Shown: positions 46,853 to 56,764 of the stretch, piece after piece
How positions within the stretch are numbered: position 1 is the stretch's first letter
Layout: each line of letters opens with the position of its first letter
From: Bombilactobacillus thymidiniphilus
GTDB lineage: Bacteria > Bacillota > Bacilli > Lactobacillales > Lactobacillaceae
Assembly: GCF_023380245.1 (NCBI RefSeq)
Contig: NZ_CP093365.1
Span: 1-64,000 of the forward strand
Reading direction: 5' to 3'
Length of the DNA stretch: 64,000 bases
The notes under the pieces: generated by a model
Told to the model about the DNA's origin: nothing
Database searches by the model: none
What the model saw: the letters and a program-made list of their open reading frames with translations, nothing else
Made by a program: the position numbers and the translations under genes

Positions 46853-48940
46853 ATGCATCACATAAAAAAAGTGTATGGCTTTTATTAGTAATCATTATTT
46901 TTTTAATAGTGCCAGCTACCAAAATACATGCACAAACAACTACTAGCCAAACAATTCAAGCTATTCCTAAACCAACTTGGATTTATAATGCTGGAATGAG
47001 TAAGGGTAAATATCATGATCGTCAAGATCTGGGTTTTATTTTACCAACTAATCAAGAACTCAAAGTACGCCAAACTAATCCAAATTTTACGGGTAAGCTA
47101 ACTTTGCGCCTGCTGGGAAATGATTCTAAATTGGAAAAAAGTGTAGATATCAATTCTAACTGGGTGATAATCGGCGCTGATTCACCTTTAGTTCCTTTTA
47201 TTGACACACCTTGTGGTAATACTTCTGCCACAGTGGAATACCAATTAACTAATAACAGCAAGGAAAAAAAATTACCTATTTATGAATATCATGATAATGA
47301 ACATACTTTCTTCCAAACTTGGGATCAAGAAAATAGTGATTTTTCCTTAATAAAAGGTAAGGATTTTCAACTACTAATTCCTAAATGTGATAAAGAGTTA
47401 GCTCGTAATTTAAAAGACTTCAATAATCTTGATGAATTGCTTGAACATTATAATGATCTGGTTAGTTTTTACAATAAAATGGCAGGTTTTGATAATTCAT
47501 CTGAAGTTAATCAAAATAGGCAAAATCGTTATTTTTTGAGAGCTGATACGCATGGTGCTGGCGGTGCTTATTATAAGTGATGATTGGGCATCTAATAGTG
47601 CTAAAACCGCAGACATGTGGCTGAATGAAGATGAATGGGCTGATTTGCACGAAATTGCTCATGGATATCAAGCAGGCTTTAATGATATTGGTATGTATAC
47701 TGGCGAGGTTTCTAATAATTTATTTGGTGTCCAATACCAATATGCTAAATATGACAAAAAAGCTGATCAAACAGGCTGGTTGTTTGATTATGGTAATAAA
47801 GAAACCGTCGAAAATAATTTATATCAAGATTTAGTTACCAAGCATGGCACTTATGATTCGTCAGATTTACGTGGTCAATTAATTCTTTTATCCTTACTAA
47901 AACAAAAAGCTGGCGACGAATCATTCACCAAGATGTATCAATATTACCGTAAAATAGCTAATCAACCAGGATTTAAAAAGCAAGATTACCTTTTGCCAGA
48001 TTTAATGAATACAATTTATAGCGTGAACAGTAAACAAGATTTCACTCCTGTGCTGCAACGTTGGGGCTTGGATGTTGATGACACACAAGCTTCTAAAAAT
48101 CATATCCTGCTGTAACTTCTTTAGCTGATGTTGTTCCGCAAGATCATGTAAAGCAGGCTCATGATTTATTGGATAATAATATTTTAATCAATTCGAATTT
48201 TGAAATGGTCCAAAATAATGATCTCAGTCCACTCAATTTACATGGAAATCTAACTTTAAAGCTTAATTCCAATGATCAAAAAAACTTGCCGTAGTTTCTG
48301 TCACTCTCCAAGATGGTAAAAAAGTAGCAACTCAACAAACAATCAAAAAAGCTGAGACTACCTTGTCATTCAAAAATTTGCCAAATGGTATCTATACTGC
48401 TAGCTTTAGTGGTCCACAGATGGATAATTGTGTACCCGATAATAATTATATCTATGTTAAAGATACTGATAACAACGTTACAATTAACCTCAGTAAAATT
48501 AATTATAGCTCTTTGACTAATCAAAAAATTGATTTTCTAGGCTTAGGAGACGATCAGTTTGCTAGCCTACAAACAAATCTTGACAAGCGTCAAGCCGCTT
48601 TCAATGTGACACAGACTGATCCACACGCATATTATAAGGGCGAAGTTTATGCTCAAGTTGTAGTTAGAGATTCCAGTAACAATGTTAAGTTTGAGACCAC
48701 TTTGTTGGGTACCGATAATCCGACTGGAATTTATAACATTGAATTGAATATCGGTGATACATTGTAAATCTATCATGCTGAAACGAAAACTCGCTTGCGT
48801 TGTGACGCTGATATTATTGATAAAACTAATCAAAATAATAGTTGGTTGGTAACTAAATCAGGATTGAAAATGAAAAACTGCCAAGTGCTACTCAACAAGA
48901 TTTAGTTCCCAAAATTAGTCCTCAAAGATTATTGAAGTGA
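46853..48940 (+). pseudogene. M60-type (enhancin-like) metallopeptidase, frameshifted
   Basis: After a ribosome site a secretion signal (SVWLLLVIIIFLIVPATKIH) can be read once a seven-A run near 46862 is corrected. Later shifts lie at about 47570 (an extra A in TATAAGTG), 48097 and 48290. A GAA-type codon is replaced by TAA at 48765. HEIAHGYQ at 47648-47671 with the later E of YTGEVSNN forms the gluzincin zinc site. C-terminal beta-sandwich, carbohydrate-binding-like repeats follow. Intact, it would be a secreted mucin- or glycan-associated protease. It is paralogous to 21975-23760. Confidence 0.82.
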
Positions 48941-48967
48941 GGTTAAATAAACTATTCTAAACTGCAT

Positions 48968-48998
48968 AAAAAAAGACGAGTTGATTACTCGTCTTTTT
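48968..48998. terminator. Bidirectional rho-independent terminator
   Basis: AAAAAGACGAGT and ACTCGTCTTTTT flank TGATT. It lies between the convergent M60 and surface-protein pseudogenes. Confidence 0.85.
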
Positions 48999-49004
48999 AT
49001 TTAT

Positions 49005-50701
49005 CTACTTATCATTTTGTGTATAATAAATATCCACCACTTGATCAGTCATATCACTGCTTACCGGGGTTTCTTCTACCGTACTTTGACTTGGGGTATA
49101 ACCATTGAAAGTCGGAACTTCATATTCGTCCCAATAATCCGTGGACCAGCGACCATAGGTCTTATCACCAGTGACACAATCAATCTTCACACTGCGCTTT
49201 AAAGTAACCCATTGCGTGATGGTCTGTGTTTGCCTGTTTGGTTGGTGCAAGTTAATCAAACGCACAATTGAATGTTGCTCATCACTGAAGTCCAACGCAT
49301 GACTAACTAAAACGTTAATTGTTTGATCAGTATTACTCATTTACACATTTGTAGGTAGTACACTGGCTAATTGATAACCATCGGGCAAATCATATTGTGG
49401 GGTTATCGTAGAGACTTTGGCGCCGCTGTACTTTTGCGAACTCACTGTCTTACCGTCGGCATCTACATAATTAATCGTTAAGCTGTATTGAATTGGGACG
49501 TAATAAACGTCAATTGTTTGATAAGCTGTGTCACTGTCAATATCGACCATAGGAATTTCCGTTTGAGTAGCCTTATAATCGGGTATGTTTGGAACAGTCA
49601 CATTAGACCATTGAGCTAGCGTCCAAGCACTATAGCTAAAATAGTACCATCACTATTCAATGTTTTAGTACGCGTAATAAAAGCGCGTTGCGTTTGCGTT
49701 CAAGCCATCAGGTAAGTGAAAATTGATTGTACGGGTAACACTGTGTGTTTCAATAGTATCAATTGGTGTACTGTCCCAATCATAAACCGTTACTTGGTCA
49801 CGACCCGTTAATTCCATTAAATCTTTGGAACTATATTTTTGACCTTGGTGATATCCACTAGTAGCTACCCAATTAGGCGAGGTTACTTTTTTGTTGGTTC
49901 CCGGAATTGTAGTGCCAGTTTTAGGCACATCTGCTAAAGCAGAATCATCATGTAAATTGGTTTTGGATCCCAAAACTAAATGAGATAAACTGCTATCCCA
50001 ATAAAACATATAAGACACATCAGTTACTTGGGATGTAACTAAATTTGCCAAATTAATCTGAGCTACATAATACAAATCGGCAAACAAGTAAGACGAATCA
50101 GCATTTGCTACAACACCTGGATCAAAATTAATCGTAGTTAAACCATTAATATAGTCAGTATTATCAGCTAAAACATTACTTTTAATTGATCCGGAGCCTA
50201 AAGTACCAGAGTGAAATGTTAAAGTGTAATCCTTATCTTGTTGCGTTAAATTCCAAGCACTAGTACCCCAGACACCACTCGCTATTGTACCAGATGTTAC
50301 TGGAGTAGTAGTTGATTATGAAGTTGAGCCATCATAATTTGTCGTAGTGCTAGAAACTGGTTGATCCGTATGTTTGCTGCAACATTAGTGCTAACATTGT
50401 TGTTCACTGTTGTATCATTGCTGGCAACTGTTGTACTGGAAGTAGCTGACGGCGAATCAGTCACGATATCGTTATTATCGTCTGCAATTGATGCTTGCGT
50501 TGTAGCTTGTTGCTGGGCAACAGGCACTTGCGTACTGTTACCATCCGCATTGTCAGTACTTGCTGTTTGAACAGCTGCCGGCATATTTTGCTCCGCAGTT
50601 GGATTCGTATCGGCCGAAACAACTTGTTGTGTGAGTACTAATCCACACACCAATCCCAAAAACGTGCCGGCTGAAGTCAAACACCTTTGTCGCTTATTCA
50701 A
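49005..50701 (-). pseudogene. BspA/MucBP-like surface protein, broken paralogue
   Basis: A TTG start at 50701 behind AAGGAAGA leads into a signal peptide nearly identical to that of the next gene (LTSAGTFLGLVCGLVLTQQV) and a Ser/Thr/Asn-rich region. Frame changes follow near 50330 and 49670, and an in-frame TAA lies at 49341. BspA-type (TSQVTDVSYMFYWDSSL) and MucBP-type (YGRWSTDYWDEYEVPTF) pieces are readable. The C-terminus has no LPxTG anchor. It is a decayed relative of 50891-52921. Confidence 0.8.
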
Positions 50702-50890
50702 AAGAAGTCTTCCTTAAATATTTATAATATAAAACTTATCCGAGTCTCTTCATATGATATAATTATTTAATTTAGATTAGAATTGAAGGCTTGTATTCTA
50801 TTTTTGCAAACGTAAACACACTACTGTTTACCATAAAAAGCAACTAATCACACTCAAAGAAATTAATTGCTTAAATCCTAAATTAAATAG

Positions 50891-52921
50891 CTAAACATTC
50901 TTGGAATAATAAATATCAATTTGTGAAACATCAGGTGTATCACTATCCACACTAGTACTTGCAACATTTTGTGAATCTGCAGTATAGCCAAGTACAATTG
51001 GTACTATATATTTGTCAAAATTACCAGTGCTCCAAGCGCCATATGTTTTTTCACCTGTAACTTGGTCAACGTATACCTCACGATAAATGACGGCTGTTTG
51101 CGTTACTGTTTTTTCAGAACCGTCTGGATAATGAACATTAATCAGTCTCATCGGCGTCTTTGATTCAGAAGTTTGCGCAATTTGATGCGTAACATAAACA
51201 TTAATTGTTTGATTACCTGAAGCATCTACAGTAATACTTTCCTGTGGGGTTTGAACAAAATCATATCCATTAGGAATCTTATAATTAACATGAACAGTTT
51301 GACCGTAATATAAATTCAAGGTTTGCTTGCCAACTTCTTGACCTGATTCATCAATATACTTAATGGCTACTTTTTCTTTATGTGGAGTGTAATAAATATC
51401 AACCGTTTGATCTTGATCAAAATCACTAATTGGTTCAGCTGGAACATGAAGTTTAGTTACCCAATAACCTGAAATTTTAGGAAGTTGATAAGCTTCAAAT
51501 TCATCATTTGACCAATCACCATATTCAACTGTGCCATCACTATGGTATTTCACTGTGCGCTCAGCCTTACCTGATTGCATTACAACTGTAATCTGTCCAT
51601 CTGGCTGATGAATACTAATTGTTCTTGTTAAAGCCTTAATTTCTTCAGCATTTGATTGTCCGGTATCCCACTGATAAGTCGTTACTTGATCACGCTTGGA
51701 CAAACTATTTAATACATAAGTACTATAATGATGCCATTGTTTATCACCATCTATTGCAACCCAATCATTGGACATAACTTTGCGATCAGTTCCAGGCACT
51801 GTTTGATAAGCCATATGATCATTATCTTCCAAAGTCAGCTGTAATGCTGGCCCTACAGTGATACTAGCTAAATTACCACTCTCACTAAACATATGATCAA
51901 ATGTTGCTATATTTGAAGTATCAAAGTTAGCCAAATTCAAATTCGTTAACCTAGCACAATTTGCAAACATATAACTCATCGACTGAACTTTGGAAGTAAC
52001 AAAATTTGATAAATCTAAGCTTGTCAAACTGGAACAATGCTCAAACATTGCAACCATATTTGTCACTTGAGATGTATCAAAGTTTGACAAATTTAAATTA
52101 CTTAAACTAGAACAATATTTGAACATTTGTGACATATCAGTAACTTGCGCAGTGTCAAAACTACCCAAATTCAAATCGCTCAAATTCTCACAATATTCAA
52201 ACATTTCTGCCATATTAGTGACTTTAGAAGTATCAAAGTCTGACAAATCTAAATTAGTCAGATTTTTGCAATCATAAAACATTGCATGCATATCAGTTAC
52301 TTGGGAAGTATCTAAATTCGCTAAACCATCAATTGCTCTCAAATTATGCAAACCTGCAAACAAATTTGATGAATCTGCATTAGCAATAACATCGGAATCA
52401 AATTTAATTTTGTTAGCTCCCACATTAGAAAATTGTGTTGCATCGTTAATGCTACCTGCCCCTAAAGTTCCAGCATGGAAAGTTAAAACAGAATCATTAC
52501 CATTTTGCGTATAATCCCAAGCACTAGTACCCCAAATACCACTCGCTGACATAGCCGGCGTGGTAGAAATATCAGCTGCTTCTTCAGAAGATAAATCATT
52601 TGAAGCTGAAGCAACACTAGCATTATTTGTTGAGTGAACTGCATCATTGGCATCAACAATATTGCCATTATCATTGTTATCTACAGTAGGTGTAGTTTCA
52701 TTTGTAACTACGGACTGTGTGGCTACCTGCTGTTCACCAGATGCGCCTGCATTATCTGCCAAAGTACCAGCATCATTAGTTGTTGAGTGAATTACTTCCT
52801 GTACATTTTGCTCAGCTGGCGAATTAGTGTCAGCAAACACAACCTGTTGTGTCAGCACTAAGCCACATACCAATCCTAAAAATGTGCCAGCTGAAGTTAA
52901 ACCCTTTTGTCGCTTATTCAA
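50891..52921 (-). CDS. BspA-like leucine-rich surface protein with MucBP-type domains
   Basis: About 676 residues from a TTG at 52921, preceded by AGGGAGAG at normal spacing; an earlier ATG in frame has no such site and would add a non-signal tail. A signal peptide (1-30) and a Thr/Asn/Asp-rich spacer are followed by about five DUF285/BspA repeats of the form NLDLSxFDTSxVTNMxxMF (roughly 190-340). MucBP-like units ending in VDIYYTPHKE or QTINVYVTHQ follow. No LPxTG anchor or membrane tail is seen; the protein ends IDIYYSKNV. It is secreted, may bind host glycans or proteins, and may be C-terminally shortened. Confidence 0.85.
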   Translation of the reverse strand: MNKRQKGLTSAGTFLGLVCGLVLTQQVVFADTNSPAEQNVQEVIHSTTNDAGTLADNAGASGEQQVATQSVVTNETTPTVDNNDNGNIVDANDAVHSTNNASVASASNDLSSEEAADISTTPAMSASGIWGTSAWDYTQNGNDSVLTFHAGTLGAGSINDATQFSNVGANKIKFDSDVIANADSSNLFAGLHNLRAIDGLANLDTSQVTDMHAMFYDCKNLTNLDLSDFDTSKVTNMAEMFEYCENLSDLNLGSFDTAQVTDMSQMFKYCSSLSNLNLSNFDTSQVTNMVAMFEHCSSLTSLDLSNFVTSKVQSMSYMFANCARLTNLNLANFDTSNIATFDHMFSESGNLASITVGPALQLTLEDNDHMAYQTVPGTDRKVMSNDWVAIDGDKQWHHYSTYVLNSLSKRDQVTTYQWDTGQSNAEEIKALTRTISIHQPDGQITVVMQSGKAERTVKYHSDGTVEYGDWSNDEFEAYQLPKISGYWVTKLHVPAEPISDFDQDQTVDIYYTPHKEKVAIKYIDESGQEVGKQTLNLYYGQTVHVNYKIPNGYDFVQTPQESITVDASGNQTINVYVTHQIAQTSESKTPMRLINVHYPDGSEKTVTQTAVIYREVYVDQVTGEKTYGAWSTGNFDKYIVPIVLGYTADSQNVASTSVDSDTPDVSQIDIYYSKNV

Positions 52922-53297
52922 AATAAATCTCTCCCTAATATTTAAAATTATATAGTACTTATCCAAACCTCCTTATATGATATTATTATTGAATTTTGAT
53001 TAGAATTATAGACTTATATTTTATTTTTGTAAATATCTAAACATTTTTCGCAATATATTTTTAACATAAAACAAAGAATGATTAATTCAATTATTTATTG
53101 CTTGCAACCAGATTTTTTAAGAAGGCAAAATTAATCCCAACAAACTTATTCATTAACTTGCACATTATAAGAGAGCTGAATTTGTATGTACTGTCCATGG
53201 CTTCTAACCATCACTTGACTTTCAGAGTTTAACCATTTAACATAATTGTTTGTTTATAGTTAGCTTGCTAACTTTTTTGATAATAGGAGGAAGATTA

Positions 53298-54689
53298 ATG
53301 AATAAAAAGTTAGATACTAAATTAGTTATGGCAATCATTGCTACAGGTTTAATGTCTTTTTGCGGTGTACTAATCGAAACCGCTGGAAATATCACTTTCC
53401 CCGTATTAATGCGAGAATTTCATGTTAATATGGCTACTGTTCAGTGGATGACAACCTGCTATTTGTTGATGGCAGCCATTATCATGCCTTTATCAGCCTA
53501 TTTCAAGAAAAATTTTGCCAAACGGAAATTATTTTTTATCGCTGCTCTTCTTTTTCTATTGGGTTTGATAATTGATGCCAGCGCTACTAATTTTATTTTG
53601 TTAGTAAGTGGTAGAGCTCTGCAAGGAGCTGCTACCGGCATTGCCCTACCTTTAATGTTTAACATTATTTTAGAACAAGCTCCTAGTAACAAAATTGGTT
53701 TGCTCATGGGCATTGGTACCATGATCACGGCCGTCGCCCCTGCTTTAGGACCAACTTTTGGTGGCTTAGTTGTGAATTCACTGGGTTGGCGTTATATCTT
53801 TATTTTTATTATCCCAATTATCATTATTGCACTTATTTTGGGTATTATTTTTATTAAAAATATTGACCAGCAATCCTTAAAACGTACTAAATTAGATTTA
53901 CATGGTTTTATTAGTATTGCACTGTCTTTTGCTGGTCTCATTATCAGCTTTAGTAATCTAGCCACTATTCAACAACAACCCGTCAAATTCATTTTGCCAC
54001 TAATATTAGGAGTAATTTGTCTGCTCTACTTTAGTCGACACGAATTAAAAACTAACCAACCGCTCATCAACATTCGCCTGCTGCAAGAAAAGCAGTTTAC
54101 ACAAGGACTTAGCGCTTACTTTTTATTTCAGATTAACACTTTAGGCTTGTCTTTCATCTTACCCAACTATGTTCAACTAGTCAATCACCAAACCGCTATG
54201 ATCGCTGGATTATTAGTACTACCAGGTGGTGCGCTCGGTGCGATTTGTTCACCTATTAGTGGACGTTTGTTAGATCAATATGGTGCCCGCAAACCTATTT
54301 TAATCGGTGCTACCCTAGAAATTATTAGTAGCCTATTATTCAGCATTTTTGCTACTAATTTAACATCAACAAAAATCGCTTTATTTTATGGTTTAACCAT
54401 GCTTGGTATTGGTTTAATTATGGGTAATATTATGACACATTCATTAAGCTTGTTGCCAACCACACAAAACGCTGACGGTAACACTCTTTTCAACATGATG
54501 CAACAGTTTGCTGGTGCTACAGGGACAGCTGTCATTTCTGCAATCATGCAATTAGTGCAACAAAAAAGTACCGCAACACTGGCAACTAATAAAACCATTG
54601 CAGGTGCACGTGCTGCCTTAATTGTTCTCGTCGTAGTAGTATTTGTAGGTATATACTTACTTCATAAAGCTACTTGTACAAAAAAGTGA
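53298..54689 (+). CDS. DHA2 family MFS efflux transporter
   Basis: About 463 residues from the ATG behind ATAGGAGGAAGA. An upstream frame of 16 codons has no ribosome site. The 14-helix drug antiporter has the typical GPTFGGLVVNSLGWRYIF (motif C) and MTTCYLLMAAIIMPLSAYF. The MarR gene follows 8 bases later and probably controls the pair. Substrate unknown. Confidence 0.9.
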   Translation: MNKKLDTKLVMAIIATGLMSFCGVLIETAGNITFPVLMREFHVNMATVQWMTTCYLLMAAIIMPLSAYFKKNFAKRKLFFIAALLFLLGLIIDASATNFILLVSGRALQGAATGIALPLMFNIILEQAPSNKIGLLMGIGTMITAVAPALGPTFGGLVVNSLGWRYIFIFIIPIIIIALILGIIFIKNIDQQSLKRTKLDLHGFISIALSFAGLIISFSNLATIQQQPVKFILPLILGVICLLYFSRHELKTNQPLINIRLLQEKQFTQGLSAYFLFQINTLGLSFILPNYVQLVNHQTAMIAGLLVLPGGALGAICSPISGRLLDQYGARKPILIGATLEIISSLLFSIFATNLTSTKIALFYGLTMLGIGLIMGNIMTHSLSLLPTTQNADGNTLFNMMQQFAGATGTAVISAIMQLVQQKSTATLATNKTIAGARAALIVLVVVVFVGIYLLHKATCTKK

Positions 54690-54697
54690 TAAATTAA

Positions 54698-55120
54698 ATG
54701 AGAAGATTAGGCATTGCTTTGCAACGTGCACAAAATACTTTAAGTCGCCAAGCTGATACTTTTGCTCGAACTTTGGATTTAACCGGTACCCAAATTATTA
54801 TTATTGATTTTTTAAATAATCAACCTGTGGATCAACCAATTTATCAAAAAGATATTGAACAAGAATTCAATATTCGTAAATCAACCGCAACTAATATTTT
54901 AAATTTGATGGTCAAAAAAAGGCTGATTATTCGCCAAATCGGCACCCATGATAAGCGCCTTAAACAAATAAGTCTATCGCCTCAAGCCCAACAGCTAGCA
55001 GTTCAAATTGACACTTTTTTTGAAAATTCAGAAAAAGCTATCAGAGATAAATTAGGAGACACTGCTAAGCAAGAACTAACAAAACAATTAGAAAAATTAT
55101 TTAAAGAAACAAATATGTAG
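54698..55120 (+). CDS. MarR-family transcriptional regulator
   Basis: The 140-residue winged-helix protein has IRKSTATNILNLMVKKRLI as its recognition helix and wing, then a dimerisation helix at the C-terminus. It is in the same operon as the preceding efflux pump, a classic autoregulated arrangement. Small phenolic or drug ligands are usual for the family. Confidence 0.9.
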   Translation: MRRLGIALQRAQNTLSRQADTFARTLDLTGTQIIIIDFLNNQPVDQPIYQKDIEQEFNIRKSTATNILNLMVKKRLIIRQIGTHDKRLKQISLSPQAQQLAVQIDTFFENSEKAIRDKLGDTAKQELTKQLEKLFKETNM

Positions 55121-55124
55121 ATCA

Positions 55125-55167
55125 AAAAAGCAACTAGTGAGCTAAAAACTCTTTCTAGTTGCTTTTT
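55125..55167. terminator. Bidirectional rho-independent terminator
   Basis: AAAAGCAACTAG and CTAGTTGCTTTT flank a 17-base loop, with T runs on both strands. It lies between the convergent MarR and NAD(P)-binding genes. Confidence 0.8.
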
Positions 55168-55168
55168 A

Positions 55169-55825
55169 TTAGGCGTTAATAACCGTAAAACGTTCCTGAT
55201 GATGTTTAGGATCCTCAATTTCAGACAGAACGACTTGCGCCATAGTTTCTGAAGAAGTTTGCGATTTTCCAAGATCGTTGTACAATAAATCGTCATGTCC
55301 CAATAAATATTTAGTAGCAGCACCTGCTTGAAACAATACACCAGGAGAAATGCCAAACCAATCAACGTTGTCGATATTTTGTAAAAATTGTAATTCTGCC
55401 AATTGATTTTCTGGGATAGCAATAAAGCTAGCATTTTGCGGATCATTTTGCATATCCTTCACAAACAAATGCTTATCACTACCCGTTGTCAAACTTCCAG
55501 CACCTAAAATAAATCCCAGACGCGGTTTGGATAGTTCACGCAATTGTGCAACCAAATGCGTTGCCAGATCCACATGCAAATATGCAGTTTGCGGCGCCGT
55601 ACCAAATGCATCAATAACTACATCAAATAACTTTAAATCAGCTTTGGTCAATGCAAAAGCATCACCCGCCAAAATTGTGAACAAATCGCTAGTGATTTGT
55701 TCCTTTAAAGCTGTCAAATCAGCTTTTGAACGACTAATTCCCGTCACTTCATGACCGTGCGCTACAGCTTGTTTAACTAATGCTGAACCAGCCATGCCTG
55801 TTGCACCAATTATTAAAATTTTCAT
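55169..55825 (-). CDS. NAD(P)-binding Rossmann-fold protein (atypical SDR)
   Basis: The 218-residue protein starts with ILIIGATGMAGSALVKQA, a TGxxGxxG-type nucleotide site, and ends after ERFTVINA. It resembles NAD(P)H-binding YwnB/NmrA-like proteins, which may act as reductases or redox sensors. No catalytic YxxxK is evident. It is the last gene of a minus-strand group with the ROK and M20 genes, 12 bases after the ROK stop. Confidence 0.85.
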   Translation of the reverse strand: MKILIIGATGMAGSALVKQAVAHGHEVTGISRSKADLTALKEQITSDLFTILAGDAFALTKADLKLFDVVIDAFGTAPQTAYLHVDLATHLVAQLRELSKPRLGFILGAGSLTTGSDKHLFVKDMQNDPQNASFIAIPENQLAELQFLQNIDNVDWFGISPGVLFQAGAATKYLLGHDDLLYNDLGKSQTSSETMAQVVLSEIEDPKHHQERFTVINA

Positions 55826-55837
55826 ATCTTCATCCCC

Positions 55838-56746
55838 TTAGTTGAGAGCAGTATTAACTTGCAAAAAATGATATAAAGCTCCACAAAGATTAGCATCATT
55901 TTGAAATTTTCCGGTAACAATTTCTGGTTGAGTCAAGGTTGTTGCTAAAATTGGCAATTTCTCGCGTAATTTTTGATACTCTATTTTAATGGTCTGAGCC
56001 ACAATTGGTTGAGCAGAAATACCTCCACCAATCACATAACGCTCCAAATCTAAAACTGCCTGCATATTATTAATCAAAACAGCTACATCATGACAAAATT
56101 CTTGAAAAATTGCTGTAGCCTTAGCATTATGCTGTTGAATCGCAGTAAAAACAGCTTCACCATCCGTCAAATCTGGCAGTTGCAAGGCTTTAGCAATCTT
56201 TTTAATCATGCCAACTGCAGATCCATGAGCACCAGAGAAACTATTTATGTCTAGCGCTTGATCCTGTAGCATAAAACTAACTTCACCAGCTTGGAAATGA
56301 CTGCCTGTTAGTAATTGGTGGTTCAAAACGATGCCACTACCAACACCCGACCCCAAAACCACCGCAGCACCATTAGTAACATCTTGCAAATTGCCGAGCC
56401 ACATTTCAGCTTGTACCGCAGCTTTAGCATCATTCTCTACGGTGATTGGAATATCGTCAGCTACTTGAATCAAATCAGGCAAAATTTGCTGATCCAAAAA
56501 AGTCAACAAACCACCACCGTGGATACGTTCATTTTCATGATCGACGCGTCCAGGAACACTAAACGCTAAACCTTGGTAGGCACCAGTATAACCATCAACG
56601 ATATCTTGCACTACCGTCAAAAAATCTGCTAAACCTGTCAGGGGCGTTGCACATTTATCTTGACTAACAACTTGTCCCTTTCGATCTAGCAAGGCATATT
56701 TGATGTTCGTACCGCCAACATCAATGCACAAAAATTGTTTACTCAT
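55838..56746 (-). CDS. ROK-family sugar kinase
   Basis: The 302-residue kinase has an N-terminal phosphate loop (IDVGGTNIKYALLD), VENDAKAAVQAEMWLG with the catalytic Asp, and VVLGSGVGSGIVLNHQLL. The usual ROK zinc site (CxCGxxGCxE) is absent; the equivalent place reads MLQDQALDINSFSG. Zinc-free ROK kinases in lactic acid bacteria include beta-glucoside kinases, so a beta-glucoside or N-acetylmannosamine substrate is possible. It is not a repressor, as no helix-turn-helix is present. Confidence 0.86.
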   Translation of the reverse strand: MSKQFLCIDVGGTNIKYALLDRKGQVVSQDKCATPLTGLADFLTVVQDIVDGYTGAYQGLAFSVPGRVDHENERIHGGGLLTFLDQQILPDLIQVADDIPITVENDAKAAVQAEMWLGNLQDVTNGAAVVLGSGVGSGIVLNHQLLTGSHFQAGEVSFMLQDQALDINSFSGAHGSAVGMIKKIAKALQLPDLTDGEAVFTAIQQHNAKATAIFQEFCHDVAVLINNMQAVLDLERYVIGGGISAQPIVAQTIKIEYQKLREKLPILATTLTQPEIVTGKFQNDANLCGALYHFLQVNTALN

Positions 56747-56764
56747 TATCTTTTAGTCACCGTT

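Noticed and set aside
50891-52921. Sortase-anchored (LPxTG) surface protein
   Set aside because: No LPxTG, membrane helix or basic tail at the C-terminus.
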